NCBI GenBank assembly: GCA_963971285.1
Contig: OZ020254.1
Location: forward strand, 2,976,001-3,040,000
Length of the DNA: 64,000 nucleotides
Reading direction: 5' to 3'
Source of the DNA: Astropecten irregularis
Taxonomy: Eukaryota; Echinodermata; Asteroidea; Paxillosida; Astropectinidae
Part shown: positions 13,853 to 24,988 of the stretch, piece by piece
Position numbering within the stretch: the first letter of the stretch is position 1
How the letters are laid out: each line of letters opens with the position of its first letter
Notes under the pieces: model-generated
Told to the model about the DNA's origin: nothing
The model's input: the letters and a program-made list of their open reading frames with translations, nothing else
Databases searched by the model: none
Program-made: the position numbers and the translations under genes

Positions 13853-13952
13853 AACAGAGATGAACAGAGGAAATTGATTTGAGCGGGACTCGAACCAGCA
13901 AACCTCCGAAATATCGTAAATTTTCCTGGTTTGACCACCTTTGCATGACTTC
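13853..13952 (-). mobile_element. tRNA-derived SINE fragment (type T-like), minus strand
   Basis: gagcgggactcgaaccagc is the reverse of a GGTTCGAGTCCCGCTC B-box region, preceded by a gaacagaggaaattgattt tail. It directly abuts the decayed right end of a family 2 MITE. The head is missing. Confidence 0.55.
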
Positions 13953-13970
13953 ATTTAATTGACTTCATTA

Positions 13971-14074
13971 GGATACGAAGTTACGAAGGATAACCCACCG
14001 TATCCTACATAGGGCTGCAATGCATACTATTGATAGTAATACTATGTTATGATGAGTTTGGTGAAATCGACCAC
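13971..14074. mobile_element. Family 4 MITE, left-truncated
   Basis: gaagttacgaaggataaccc, gtagggctgcaatgcat-type centre and ggtgaaatcgacc end match 40941-41092. The left terminus is missing. Confidence 0.65.
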
Positions 14075-14220
14075 TGATTCGTTTCCCTTGTGTTTTATTT
14101 GATAACGTTATGATATTAAAGGCCCTTGGTTTGGCTTTTGAAGTTGATAATTGAGTTTTGATCTACAAATTTAACTATTATTTTGCACCAGGCCTACACG
14201 AAGGCTGAGCCAGAGGCATT

Positions 14221-14361
14221 GGGTCGATTTCACGAAGCCCTTGCGATCGATCTTAACTCGAGTTCCGAAGGATAACCAATTGTAGGGTTCTAATGCCACG
14301 TGGTGCATAAAAATACCTACGATTGATAGTAAGTTCGGCAGAGTTTGTTGAAAACGACCAC
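14221..14361. mobile_element. Family 4 MITE (GGTCGATTTCAC ends)
   Basis: gggtcgatttcacgaagccc at the left, the central palindrome-like taactcgagttccgaaggat, and aaaacgaccac at the right. It ends 73 bases before the gene 1 N-terminal exon. Confidence 0.7.
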
Positions 14362-14434
14362 AGGTCTCCAAAACAGAATACTTCTCCGTTTTGTTAATCA
14401 GTGTTCCTTTTCGTGTTCTTATCGCTCCCCTTAG

Positions 14435-14574
14435 TTGCTGCCGCCGATCAGAATGTATCCCGGCTGATTCACGACATGTTCTCACAGTACAGTCCTCTGG
14501 TGCGCCCGGTCAAGAACTCCTCAGCTCCGCTCATTGTGGACTTCTACTTCTACTTTGCGCACGTCTTGGACATG
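14435..14574 (+). CDS. Gene 1, exon encoding the mature N-terminus (140 bp)
   Basis: The exon encodes ADQNVSRLIHDMFSQYSPLV followed by RPVKNSSAP, the typical nAChR amino-terminal helix and 'LVRPV' motif, then a beta strand ending in VLDM. Two N-glycosylation sequons (NVS, NSS) are visible. The donor is ATG|gtaagt and ends in phase 0, as needed for the next 45-bp exon. The acceptor chosen is cgctccccttag before 14435 (phase 1), preceded by a good pyrimidine tract and giving the 140-bp size I associate with exon 2 of alpha7-like genes. An alternative acceptor at 14400-14401 would start the exon at 14402 and add FLFVFLSLPLVAA, which looks like a signal peptide core. An in-frame TAA at 14395 forbids any longer exon. 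The first codons of the signal peptide lie in an unidentified upstream exon. Confidence 0.92.
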
Positions 14575-17500
14575 GTAAGTGACCAGTCACCCTCGTTATC
14601 AATAATATAAACTCGGTTATCATAGTAATCGTCTTCTGATTGGAAAACGGGTCGTTGTGTGAATTTTTAAAAAGGGTTTCTTGTCATGGTGGAGTTTTGT
14701 TAATACCAAATGAATGAATAAGTCAGTGAAGCTAAAGCATCTTCCATGTCGCTGCAAGTGTTCTATGGTCTTACTGGTCAGCGTTTTTTTGGTTCTACCT
14801 ATACACTAATATGTGAAGTGGGCTCTTGAAAACAAGGTGCTCTCTGATGTACCAGAACAGTTGAAAGTCTTTCGGTGCCAGGCCTGTCCTGCTGATAAGA
14901 AGGAACATCTTGCTGGCTTTTTTTGTCTGCATGCGATTTAAAATCTTGATTCCAATTGAGATCTGGACATGGGCAGAGGTATTTAACAGACGAGAAAGTT
15001 ACGTGCAACAGAAATATTGTCTATTTCGACCTATAATACTGGAGAGATATGCGGTAACTTCGATGAGTGACCCAAACGGCATGGTATTTCACCACATGTA
15101 TGAGTACCATAATGCGCCAACTTGTGCATAGGCCTATAGTGCGTATTTTTTCACATTGGTCACAACTTTTGGGCACATGCAACGTCAACGAATTAACGTC
15201 AACTTTAATAGTTGCGTAGTGTGTCTGCAGACAAATCTGCATTGCCCTTAACAACATCCTATGACAATTAATTATTTCTACTCCACTGAAAGGCAGGGGG
15301 CGAAAGCGCCCTCTAGCGTCTGCCACCGTCGGGAAACTCTTGTCTCATTTAGTAACACTGATGTCAGTCTTTATTTCGTTGATTGTGTGGACTAAGATTC
15401 CACTTATTCAGTGTCAACACAGACCACCAGGGTCGGGATTCAGCACCCCGTGGGTGGGGAACATCGATAGGCACAAGACGTCGACATTTCCTCCTCGTCA
15501 TTTCTGTCATATCATCAGTTCCCCCTGACCGCTCGGCTTAACACACTGATGGGGCAACCGAGATGAAAACGGAAATCAACCCTTTAAACAGAACCGGCCT
15601 CACTCCATCCAGCTCATAAACCTCAACCTTCGACAAAATGTGCCGCCGTCAAATCATACTCTTCTCTCCCCCTACGATCTCCTTCTCTTTACCCTCCCTT
15701 TACTGATACTCCTCTTCCCGAGTGATTACCACACACATCAATACTCCCTGGAGTATAGTTATCTTTGGTCGCTCAACGGAACGTTTAAAGTGGAAGCACA
15801 AAAATCGATGTGAGCGAAATTACGGAGGGTGGAAAAAAAGCTATAATCGATCACAAAAATGCAGGACGGTTTTGGAGGCAAATCATCTTGAAGGAGATGA
15901 TGAGGCCGTTTTGGGATTTTGCCTCGAAAATTGAGCTTCTCCTTGATTCGAGGGAGATTAGTCGGTACTACATTTCGTAAGTTTTGAGATGAGGTCAGGG
16001 CTGTTTTTGTTTGCTGTCAAGTTCAAATAAAGGACCGTAGACCTTTTCAGATTATTTACAGATCAGAAACAATGTGTGCAATCGCATGTGTGAGTCTGTG
16101 TGTGATTGGTACCCTGACGACTATAAGGCAATTCCCAGTCATATCCCAACCTTTGAAAGTGTCCCCTTGAGGTAAGACTGACATGTCACACGCAAATCAT
16201 TGCCCCTTTCTGTCTGTATGGTCTGTATGGTGCCACTATAATGGGGAGGGAGAAAAAAACACAGTGAAATTCATGAAATTGCTTCAAGACGATCATGCCT
16301 TTTTATTGTATTTTGACGAAGCAATCTCGTTGGCACGGAAGTAGCTTAATACGGAGCCTCCTCCTTTTTGATTGGGAGAGCACGCGTGCCCCCAATCAAC
16401 GACTCAGTCTCACAACGGTATAAACATCAAATCTCCCCCGGTGTAAAGGGATGGACAGGAGGGGAAAAAATACGGATCCGTTCGGGCCACAATTAGCGCC
16501 AATTTCAACCCCGCCGTGACGGCAGCCCTGGTCAGGCGAATCAACAGCGATTCACGCATCAGCGCGGACCCTTGTTATCAGAGAAAACACAATTTGGAGA
16601 GTGGCTGTCCTGGTCGACAAACACACGGCCGGAATTGTGGAGAGGGGAAGATAAGAGATGTCTTAATGGCAGAGGGGGACAGTTCAAGTGGGAGATTTTA
16701 AATCATATTATTAATGAGAGGACCCTACAACACCACCACCAATACCCTAAGGGTAAATGAAATAATGTCTTTATCACTGCCACCGACTATGAAAGAATTA
16801 TAGCGGCGTTTGTGAACATGTGTCGATAATGGAAGGAAATTTAATGATACGGTAAAGTGGCAAGGAGCGAAGTGCACGCCACGGAAGGCCCAGGAATTAG
16901 CTCGGCTAGGAAGCTTAATCAAAAAGGTTCTGTTAGAATTTTGTTTTTTTTTACTCTTAAAGAATTTGTCAGCTCAATTTCTATCTCCTAGCTGCTGGGA
17001 AGTTCTGGACAATAATAGTAACAAGAATTGAATAAAGCTGTACCTTCTTTTGAAAACAAATTTCTTACGAAGTGGTCATTTCATAATAAAGCCTGTTTCT
17101 TTTTTCAATCAGGCTTATCGCGAAAAACACCCCGAAGAGTCCTTAGGCCCTCAAGTTTGGTTCAAGATGTTTAAGTGTCTTATTTTTACCGTCAGTTGGG
17201 ATATAGCTGGGCTTTTTCTAACCTTTCCAGTAAATAGACATAAGATTAGTAGCATAACAGAGAATTTTCATTTTTATTTGACAGTGAAGAAGTTGTATTT
17301 CTTCTTGGCGTTCACACGAGCACGAATTTCTAATGTTGAACCCGAATCAAAAGAGAAAAGACAGATGAAATTTAATAACGGAATTCTAGGATCCAAGCAA
17401 AGAAATTGTCCAGTGGGAGCTTGTTCCAAACCCAAAGCTTGCAAGAGCCAAACCATCTTAATTGTCACTCGGCTTGCTCGTACTTCATTAAAGATTCTGT

Positions 17501-17699
17501 CCATAGAAGAAGAATTATAGTCTGGCATCCAACAAGGGATCGGGTTTTTAATTATTTAAGACGGGTCTGTTCTTAGACCTTGCAAGGCGTGTGACTCGAG
17601 AGTCTGAGCTCAGCAATGTCTTTATACGTATAGGGGAGGGTTGGTTAGATTCGTAAAGAGTAGAGAAAGGCTAGAAACTTGGAAAGTTACGAGACATTA

Positions 17700-18067
17700 T
17701 TAAAGGTAGTATCATACTTTGGTAAGAAACCCAAACAGAAATGTTCACAGATTTACCTATAACTGTCATGGTATGAAGATGGTGATGGTAGAAACCGATA
17801 CCGTTAAACTCTTTCCCCCTGAAATGGTGTTTTTATCAAGAAATTAGTCAAACAACGACCGAAAATCTTTTTGATCTTTTAAAATATCAAAAATAAAAGA
17901 GAAAAGACTTAATAAATACTGTGGCTGTTTTACATCGTTTTATCAAAAAGTGGGCACCGTATGTGACTGAAATTTTCACAGATGACTGTTACTGTACCTG
18001 TCTTGATATTTTTGCCCATGAATCTGTATTTCTTTGATAAAAACCAAAGTATGATTTTACCTTTTAA
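17700..18067 (+). mobile_element. Family 1 MITE, complete
   Basis: TTAAAGGTAGTATCATACTT at the left end and CCAAAGTATGATTTTACCTT plus TTAA at the right, with the standard interior. It lies in the first long intron of gene 1. Confidence 0.85.
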
Positions 18068-18725
18068 AAAAGAAGTTACCACACGATTGTTTTACCCCAA
18101 GGAGACGCACAAACAGTATCATATGATATGGAAGCATAAAGTGCAACTGTTGTTCATGATGATATGGTACGGAAGACGGAGAGTTATTTTACAAATGGAT
18201 CACATTTCAGCTGACATGAAAGACTAGACTCCAAAGTTCCGATGCTCGTATATCAGGAAAGGTTCGCGTTGCCTTCAGCTTGAGTCTTTATATACCGCAC
18301 CAACAATGCAAGACCTAAGAAAAGGCCAAGAGGGCAAGGAAAAACATTCATCTTTGCTTTAACGGAAATATATGACGGTGATTATTCAGGAGGCAAAGCT
18401 AGCTTCTTGTAGTTTGACATTTATGAATTTAATAGTCTTCGGCTGCCCCGGTACTTGAATACTAATTTGAGTTTCCTGTTACACAGTATATCAGGTTTTT
18501 CCTTTCCACTTCGCTGGGTATTTAGTTGCAGAGCTACTTGATATCATTTTTATTATGACCATCGTACATTTATCTAGTATTCATTGCTCAAAAGGCAATG
18601 GCGTATTACGTTACCATCGGAAACATTAGTCTCTGTTTTTCAGCAGTCAGGGTATGTTACTCCTTAATCCAACAAAATTGATTAAGCTTCGTGCTCTGAA
18701 AAATTTAAAAACAAATACTGGTGAC

Positions 18726-18995
18726 CGTCAAATAACCTCAAGGGAAACTGACTGGTTAATTTTAAGTCATTGAAGAGTGAATAAAGGAAAATTGACTGAA
18801 GCAGGATTCGAACCAGCGACCACTGGAATACCGTACTGGCGCTCTTACCAACCGAGATATCTAGCCGTAATGGTTTCGGTAATGGTCAATTATCTTTGCT
18901 CATTTGGCAGTCAGAAGCCATGAAACCACACACACACTGCCATATCCCAAGGATCATTGAAGATACGCGCAACATTCACAATGCTGCAACCTGAA
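18726..18995 (-). mobile_element. tRNA-derived SINE (type T), minus strand
   Basis: The minus-strand copy spans from GGTTGCAGCATTGTG through GTTTCATGGCTTCTGACTGC, a tRNA-like part (GGTTCGAATCC B box) and the full tail to CAGTCAGTTTCCCTTGAGG. It shows that the flanks of the 37705 foldback are SINE tail sequence. Confidence 0.75.
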
Positions 18996-20858
18996 AAAAC
19001 TGTACATGGGGTCAAAAGTTTTGAATGAATGATTACGTTTTGCGCTGGCAAAGTTCACAATTCAAATTGCACCTTTAATTTGGGGCCTTCGATCTTTTCA
19101 CTTCAGTATCTTTGAACTTATTGGAGGTAAAGTGGGCACTCATTGTTGTTTGATCCGAGGACCATAGCGAGAGAGAGAGATAGAATGGGAGGGAGAAATA
19201 AAAAATAAAGTAAAATAAAATTATCGCCTCTTGAGTTTCCACTTTGCCCGCTGGCTACTCTCGACGGCAATTCAATTAAAGGATTTTTTTTACTTTGGCC
19301 GCGAGGCACGCGGGGGAAGGATCAGAAAAAAAAAGCTTTGCTTGGAATTTTATGATAACCCCGTCATCACCTCCTGCCCAATACGCTCCAGCACACTGAG
19401 AGAACTTCTTCTTCTTCTTATCAATAGGGAGGCACGGCTCTAGACTACATGCAATATAATATCTGGTCGGAATCACGCGGCGAGGACTTTCGGCTTGTCA
19501 TAGTGCACTTGGCATTTTTTTTCAATCTTTTTATTTTCTTTTTCAATCGAGACAAAGAAAAGATCGAAGCGTAGCAGGGAGAGAAGTTAACGCCGTGTCT
19601 GCCCCCGTCTAATCACAGGGACAGTCCCGCTGGCATATTTATACCCTAGCACGTCCTTGTCCTGCATGTGAAACTGCTGATTTGCTTTGCTCATGTTGAT
19701 GGAATTTTCAATTTCTTTTTCCCCTTAACTATCTCTTTCCACCCTTCACTGTCGCTGTTTTTTCTAGTCGCCGGCGTGCGAATTCGGTACACCACTTTCT
19801 TTGTGAGGTGAATACCCGAACGGCCGTGCATGCCAGGGGGTATTTTGTAGACTGAATGTGATGGGTAGTGTTGTCTGTTCAATTCGGCGGGCCAGCCACG
19901 GCACTGTTTGATGTCCTATCGCAGTGCGTTTGCCTCTTGATGTATCTTTGAACTGCCACGATATATATAACCGATCTCTCGTGGTGCTATATATCGCCTT
20001 GAGATTGTTTATACACATTATCTATACTGTGTCAGTCCCTACATCATGGATGCGTTTCCATGGTGATATTGCTGTTTTGTCATGTCGATTGTGTCAAGTG
20101 TCCTAGCTGATTGGTTAATTGGTTCTTGGAACTCTCTCTACAGTGTGAATACTTCCACAGACATTGTTTATTTGAACCCAGCCATTGCAAATGTAGTTCT
20201 CTGCATTCGTCGTTCGGGCACTTTACTTACTAATTGCTTCACAGTGAAGAGTGGGCCCCATACTAAAGGGGAAATGGTGTCCTGCCACGACCTGCCTAGA
20301 TTCTAGTGTTTGTCTTTCTTTTCCTCTACACTAAATGGTGTGTAATAATTAATCAGAAAGTTGACTGGTGCCCGCGTTTATCAATCAATTTCAGGGGTTG
20401 TGTTTTAGATAGTGTGTCTTCTAGCCGTCTTGTGGTATACCTGCGATGTTTGAGATATCTGATTGGTTGTTTACTGTAGACGTTGCCTCTGCTATTGACC
20501 AATCGGTGCGCGCGTTAGTTCGTTTGTAAATAATCATTGAAATTGTGTACGGGGCTCCAAAACGGACCAGTGTGACATCCTTTCTCAATTGATTAGCATA
20601 TCACAATGTTACCTGACAGGATACTATGACGGGTAGTGTGAAAATTATCATAATAAAAACAAACAAAATGCATCTTAAAGGTATATAATGGTGCTAAATG
20701 ACCGAAGAGAATTGTTTCGTTCCTGCGTGAAAGCATACTGATTTATCCAAAGTTGATATCAACACATTTCTTCACGAGAATTATTTCTCTCTGTTTCAAA
20801 TGGTCATGTCATCATAGAGAAAACAGCAGTCTGATAACCCTTAAACTGCGTCAGCTTA

Positions 20859-21229
20859 TTAAAATACATGATTTGTAATGGTCACAGAGTAGCACTCCAA
20901 CTTTGTCTTTAATAATAAAACAGCATGTACATGAAATAATAAAACTGTGAAAATTCGAACTCAATCGGTCATCTGACTCACGAGAAAAGGGCGAAAACAA
21001 GACTCATTTGTTCTTATCAAACATAACGAATAATTTTGACCCTACTCCGAGATCAAAACCGTGTTTTTGGTCATTTTTTGTTTACTAATTTCTTAACAAA
21101 TACACCACTTCAGACGGAAATAGTTTAACGGTATGTTCCTTTCAGCACCATCGTCATATCTTGAAAGTTATACGTAATTCTGTGAACATTTCTGTTTGGG
21201 TATGTTACGAATCCTGTACTGTACCTTTA
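20859..21229 (-). mobile_element. Family 2 MITE, minus strand
   Basis: TTAAAATACATGATTTGTAA at one end and gaatcctgtactgtaccttt at the other; interior gaactcaatcggtcatctga. The last TTAA is mutated to TTTA. Confidence 0.8.
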
Positions 21230-21417
21230 TTGATTCGAATAAAATGATGACGTTCTCTTCCGAAAACTGTGGTTGAGTTGCCTTCGTAACTTCGTAACAT
21301 AGTCAGGTCATCAAGTGACGTACATGTAATTAACTTAATTGTATCCACGCTCTTCGTCACGTGTCGTCCTTTTTTTAACCTTTTTATCATTTTCCTTTTC
21401 TTTTTCTTATCTTTCAG

Positions 21418-21462
21418 AATGAACGTGAACAGACACTGAGCAGTTCAATATGGCTGACACTG
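21418..21462 (+). CDS. Gene 1, 45-bp microexon (loop D)
   Basis: The exon reads NEREQTLSSSIWLTL in phase 0 at both ends. It is flanked by a strong acceptor (long pyrimidine run ending atctttcag) and the donor gtaagg. It aligns with the family pattern D-E-K-N-Q-x-L-x-T-N-x-W-L, whose tryptophan lines the complementary (loop D) side of the agonist pocket. A separate 45-bp exon for this segment is a hallmark of nAChR genes. It is too short to stand out as an open reading frame but is fixed by position, length, phase and splice sites. Confidence 0.93.
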
Positions 21463-22799
21463 GTAAGGACGTTTACAACAAACTTGGTTGTAAATTTGCT
21501 TTATATTTGTCGATCTTCTTTATCTGGATGGGACCTAAAACAACTGAGTGTTTTACACAGTGCAAATACAGTACACGTCAAAGGAGGGCAAATATTTACC
21601 TAAATATTGCAAGCCAAGTCAATTTTCCTTTGGCGGCTTTCCTACTTTATCTTTGTGTGTGTTTTTTTTTTCTCGTGGAGTTCCGCCTTCATTCTTCACG
21701 AGATCCGTTCCACCATAGACAGTCACTAAAATATTTACACCCACTGCATACAGGCTGCGGACAGGCTGGTTCAAGTTGCCCTTGACCATATTTTGACACG
21801 GTCCCAGCGGTAAACATATTTTTTTCTCCCAAATGCCAGCCAACGATTTTCTGCCATGAAAAATATACAAACATTATAAAAAAGACAGCAGCTTGCGAAG
21901 GCACGTCAGCGGAAGCCGAAGACTAAATCTAGTTTCAAGGTTTCTCGATTTTTCTCTCTCTCTTTTAAATCCAGCGCCTGGATTTGAGTATAAGCATCAC
22001 TTTGGTTGAATTTTGTGGTGATTATTATAGCGTGCAATAAATGGACTGCTGTGAAAGATGAGTGTGTGTTTGTACTGGAGGCCCACGTGCATGTACGTGT
22101 ATAAGCTCAGAAGATTACGGTGGATTCAGAAGCACCACGCTGGTTGCCTAATTATCAGATCAGACAACCTATCACACCTATTAGGCCTAATCTGCATCCA
22201 GGGTCCCTGCTAATGCTCAAAAACAATTCAAGTCCGAGGCATTTTAGCCCTTGCACTCCGTCGCTCGCACCGCCAATCACCTCAAGGGGATCATATCCAC
22301 AGCGTATATAAGCCATTACCATGAGACGTACACTACCTGGGGTTTATTGGCGAAGTGGATCCCTTGGTGCATCCGTCTTCACTCGTGTCATCCGTGGGGG
22401 AGGAGAGGGGAGAGTGAAGGGGGATGTTAGGATGCAGAATATCTAGAGATGTCTTCCCGGAGTTGTATAGGACATTTATAAATTGCGCAGCTACTATATG
22501 AATATACTCTACTGCGCATTACAAATAAATAAGTTTTCCCGGTCATTTATTTGGCAAATTGGCGGCCAATTTCATTTTTATGCATTTGTGTTGACGTGAT
22601 TTTTGGATCCTCGGTGGAAACCGTCACTCGATTTCACTTTGATGCATCCGTATTTATATAGCATTGCATTCAATTAAACTTCAACAGTCGTTCAGTTAAG
22701 CCATGCAAAATCGGCATTAAAATTTAAATTGTCCGCTCATTTGCCGAAAATGACAGGGAAAACCATCCCTGGTCATCGGGCCATAATTTTCATTCCTGA

Positions 22800-23000
22800 A
22801 ACAATCTCAACTCCCTGGGGAGTATACAGGCCCGGGTACCGTATCCAGTGCTACCCATTTGGGTGAAGAGGAGCAATATGACAAAGCGTCTTGCCCCACA
22901 AGGACGCAGGCACCATAACCCATGGCTGGATTCGAACCCAGAATCTGTAGATTGACCACAAGATTTTGGGTTCAACACGCCAGATCACTAAGCCTGTACT
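22800..23000 (-). mobile_element. tRNA-derived SINE (type U), minus strand
   Basis: The minus strand has TTAGTGATCTGGCG and GGGTTCGAATCCAGCC as A and B boxes. The tail GGGGCAAGACGCTTTGTC then ATTGCTCCTCTTCACCC resembles tails of SINEs widespread in marine invertebrates. Confidence 0.65.
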
Positions 23001-23560
23001 CCATGCTTATAAGTTGAATTTATTCGCAGTGAATTGCCAATCTCCATCACTTAAATCATCCCCAGGATGACCGCTAGGCTACAGACTGGGGGTCTCTCCT
23101 ATTCCATACAAGTCTCACTCGTTTCTGCTCTAAAATGCCTTCCTCAACTCCGTCGAAATTCTTTCCTGCATTATACATTGCAGTCATTGCAGTCACTGCC
23201 TAACTGCCATGTAGCCTACACATTCTTCTCAGTTCAATCCATGCCACGGTTCAACTCTTCTGGGTCATTGTTGAACATGTCAATCAGTTGTACTATTTAA
23301 ATTATTATCGTCTGAAATGAAACCAGATGTTGGTAGCATTTCTACGAGACTTGATACACTTTTTGAAAGTTCAGAGATTCGAGAATTGCCTCTCTTGAAT
23401 TTATTTTCCTGTCCACAATACTTGGCAAAGATGCGTAACACATATCAAACTCTATACATTCCCCTTGCCGTGTAGAATTCGCCAATCCATTCGCACTTGC
23501 ACAGGTGGAGCTTACTTCTCAATGGTTAATTATTTTGGTCTAATGGGGGACCCCTATAAC

Positions 23561-23575
23561 GACGCCCTCTGTTGG
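23561..23575 (-). promoter_or_regulatory. CTCF-like motif
   Basis: The minus strand reads CCAACAGAGGGCGTC. In a gene 1 intron. Confidence 0.3.
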
Positions 23576-24037
23576 CGCACACATGTCATTATAACATATG
23601 CAATGTCACAATATCGCAAGGATTTATCGGATTCCTTTCAGTTTAACACTTGAATTGATTGGAATTTTGTATGCTTATCAATTTACTTCGTTCACCGTGA
23701 ATTCACAGAGTATGTTTTTGCCTTGAAGAAAAATGGTTGCCTTAAAGAAATGGCGTCTCTTTGGCCTACAGCGCCCTCTCGAGGCTACAATAGTAGTGTC
23801 ACTACCATGGGTGCATTCGTTTATCTAACACGGTTCAGCCCTTACTGGGAATGGTCGTGTTTTACTGCACAAAAAAAGGAAGAGAATGGGGGACGAGGTT
23901 GACTGGTGTCGACCAGGGGTATCTAAACGAATGCACCCAATACGTACATTTTACAACTTCCTTTACCTTCAAAATTTACACCATGTTTACTTCTCACTGC
24001 AATCGACTTTCATTATTTTTTTTTTATCCTATTACAG

Positions 24038-24147
24038 TATTGGAAAGACGATTACCTGATGTGGGACCCTGACGACTACGGCGGGGTTTACATGTTCAAA
24101 GTACCGTCGGGGGAGATCTGGCTACCTGACATCTACTTCTATGAAAA
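24038..24147 (+). CDS. Gene 1, 110-bp exon (loop A, WxPD motif)
   Basis: The exon encodes [20 protein letters not shown] and then a segment ending [10 protein letters not shown]. It carries the W-D-P-x-D-Y-G-G pattern and the WxPD motif conserved across Cys-loop receptors. The acceptor is a 30-base pyrimidine-rich tract ending attacag and the donor is gtgagg. The exon runs from phase 0 to phase 2, and its last two bases (AA) join the T of the next exon to make Asn, giving the family's 'Y-x-N' end of loop A. The 110-bp length is the same as the corresponding exon in vertebrate nAChR genes (family knowledge). Confidence 0.95.
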
Positions 24148-24461
24148 GTGAGGACTTCCCAGTTGATTTCATGCATGATTACCAGTGTTCTTGAATAACG
24201 CCTAGATCGTAAATTTGACCAAGAATGGTCATTAATAATTATTAGAACCATGAATAATATAAAAAGAAATGGTCATCAACATTTCGGCATCGTGAATAAT
24301 TACGTAGTATCATCTTGGATAGTAAATAGGCTTGTGAATAGAGATTCGTCATTCTCCCTCCATTTTTATTATAAAAAAAACCCGCTATTAACATCTTAGG
24401 TCAGTTTTTCTTTTGTATATAATTATTTTGTTCCAGAGTTTGTGTGTATTTTCCTAGTGTG

Positions 24462-24526
24462 TTAAAGGTACTATCATTTTTTGGTGTCATACCGAAACCG
24501 ACTAATCTTCACAAATTTACCTATAG
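24462..24526 (+). mobile_element. Family 1 MITE, left-end fragment
   Basis: TTAAAGGTACTATCATTTTT then cataccgaaaccgac and tcacaaatttacctatag; the match stops where the 97-bp structured element begins. Confidence 0.65.
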
Positions 24527-24530
24527 ACCT

Positions 24531-24627
24531 ATTGCCGTTCCCCCCGCTCACCCTCCCCCGAGGAACCGGGCAGGTTCTTGAGGTGGAGATTTCCGCACGT
24601 TCCACCGATAAAATAAAGGTGGATACT
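24531..24627 (-). repeat. 97-bp structured dispersed element, copy A
   Basis: Reverse complement of 55521-55619 at about 90% by eye. Read on the minus strand it holds three consecutive stem-loop candidates: TCCACC/GGTGGA, GCGGA/TCCAC (one pair lost) and GAACC/GGTTC. Confidence 0.75.
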
Positions 24628-24633
24628 AGGAGA

Positions 24634-24988
24634 TTAAAGGTATATCATACTTTGGTAGCATACTGAAACAGAAAGCTCCAAAGATTTAATTTCAACTTAC
24701 AGGGTATAAAGATGGTGATTGTAGAAACATACCGTTAACATACCGTTCTGCCTGAAATACTGTATTTATCCAGAAAAGAGTAAAACCAATGACCAAAAAA
24801 CAATGTTGATCTTTTTTAAGATCCAAAATAACAATGAACAGATTTTTTTTTAAATACTGTGGCTGTTTTCCACTGTTTTCTCAAAAATTTGGTATCTTCT
24901 GTATCTATAAACTGTATCTTCCTTGATATTTTTGCCCCAGAATCTGCATTCTTTGACAAAAATCAAATGATACGCCTATTACCTTTAA
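24634..24988 (+). mobile_element. Family 1 MITE, complete
   Basis: TTAAAGGTATATCATACTTT at the left, eroded right end caaatgatacgcctattacc plus TTTAA; standard interior. It starts 6 bases after the 97-bp structured element. Confidence 0.8.

Larger units (their letters stand above)
1..14434. other. Region upstream of gene 1 exon at 14435: no gene recognised
   Basis: This 14 kb holds SINEs, a LINE remnant, MITEs and a minisatellite (listed separately) in AT-rich unique sequence. The first (signal peptide) exon of gene 1 should lie here or further left, but no ATG-led hydrophobic stretch with a convincing phase-1 donor could be singled out. Short open frames show no recognisable family. Outside the listed repeats I see nothing in 561-2378, 2682-3537, 4707-5600, 7103-8820 and 9900-13521 beyond simple (GT)n at about 5524, poly(G) at about 7168 and (GA)n at about 10340. 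Confidence 0.7.
14575..21417 (+). other. Gene 1 intron (6.8 kb)
   Basis: The intron lies between the N-terminal exon and the 45-bp microexon. It contains one family 1 MITE (17700-18067), one SINE copy on the minus strand (18726-18995) and a family 2 MITE (20859-21229). An open frame at 17050-17520 has no recognised similarity. The remainder is unique AT-rich sequence. Confidence 0.85.
21463..24037 (+). other. Gene 1 intron (2.6 kb)
   Basis: The intron lies between the microexon and the 110-bp exon. It contains a minus-strand tRNA-derived SINE (about 22800-23000) and a CTCF-like motif at 23561-23575. Nothing else was recognised. Confidence 0.85.

Noticed and set aside
17050-17520. 156-codon plus-strand frame inside a gene 1 intron, with an 84-codon frame opposite
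   Set aside because: No recognised motif, TTG start, no splice or promoter context. It could be old retrocopy sequence, but that cannot be supported from sequence alone.
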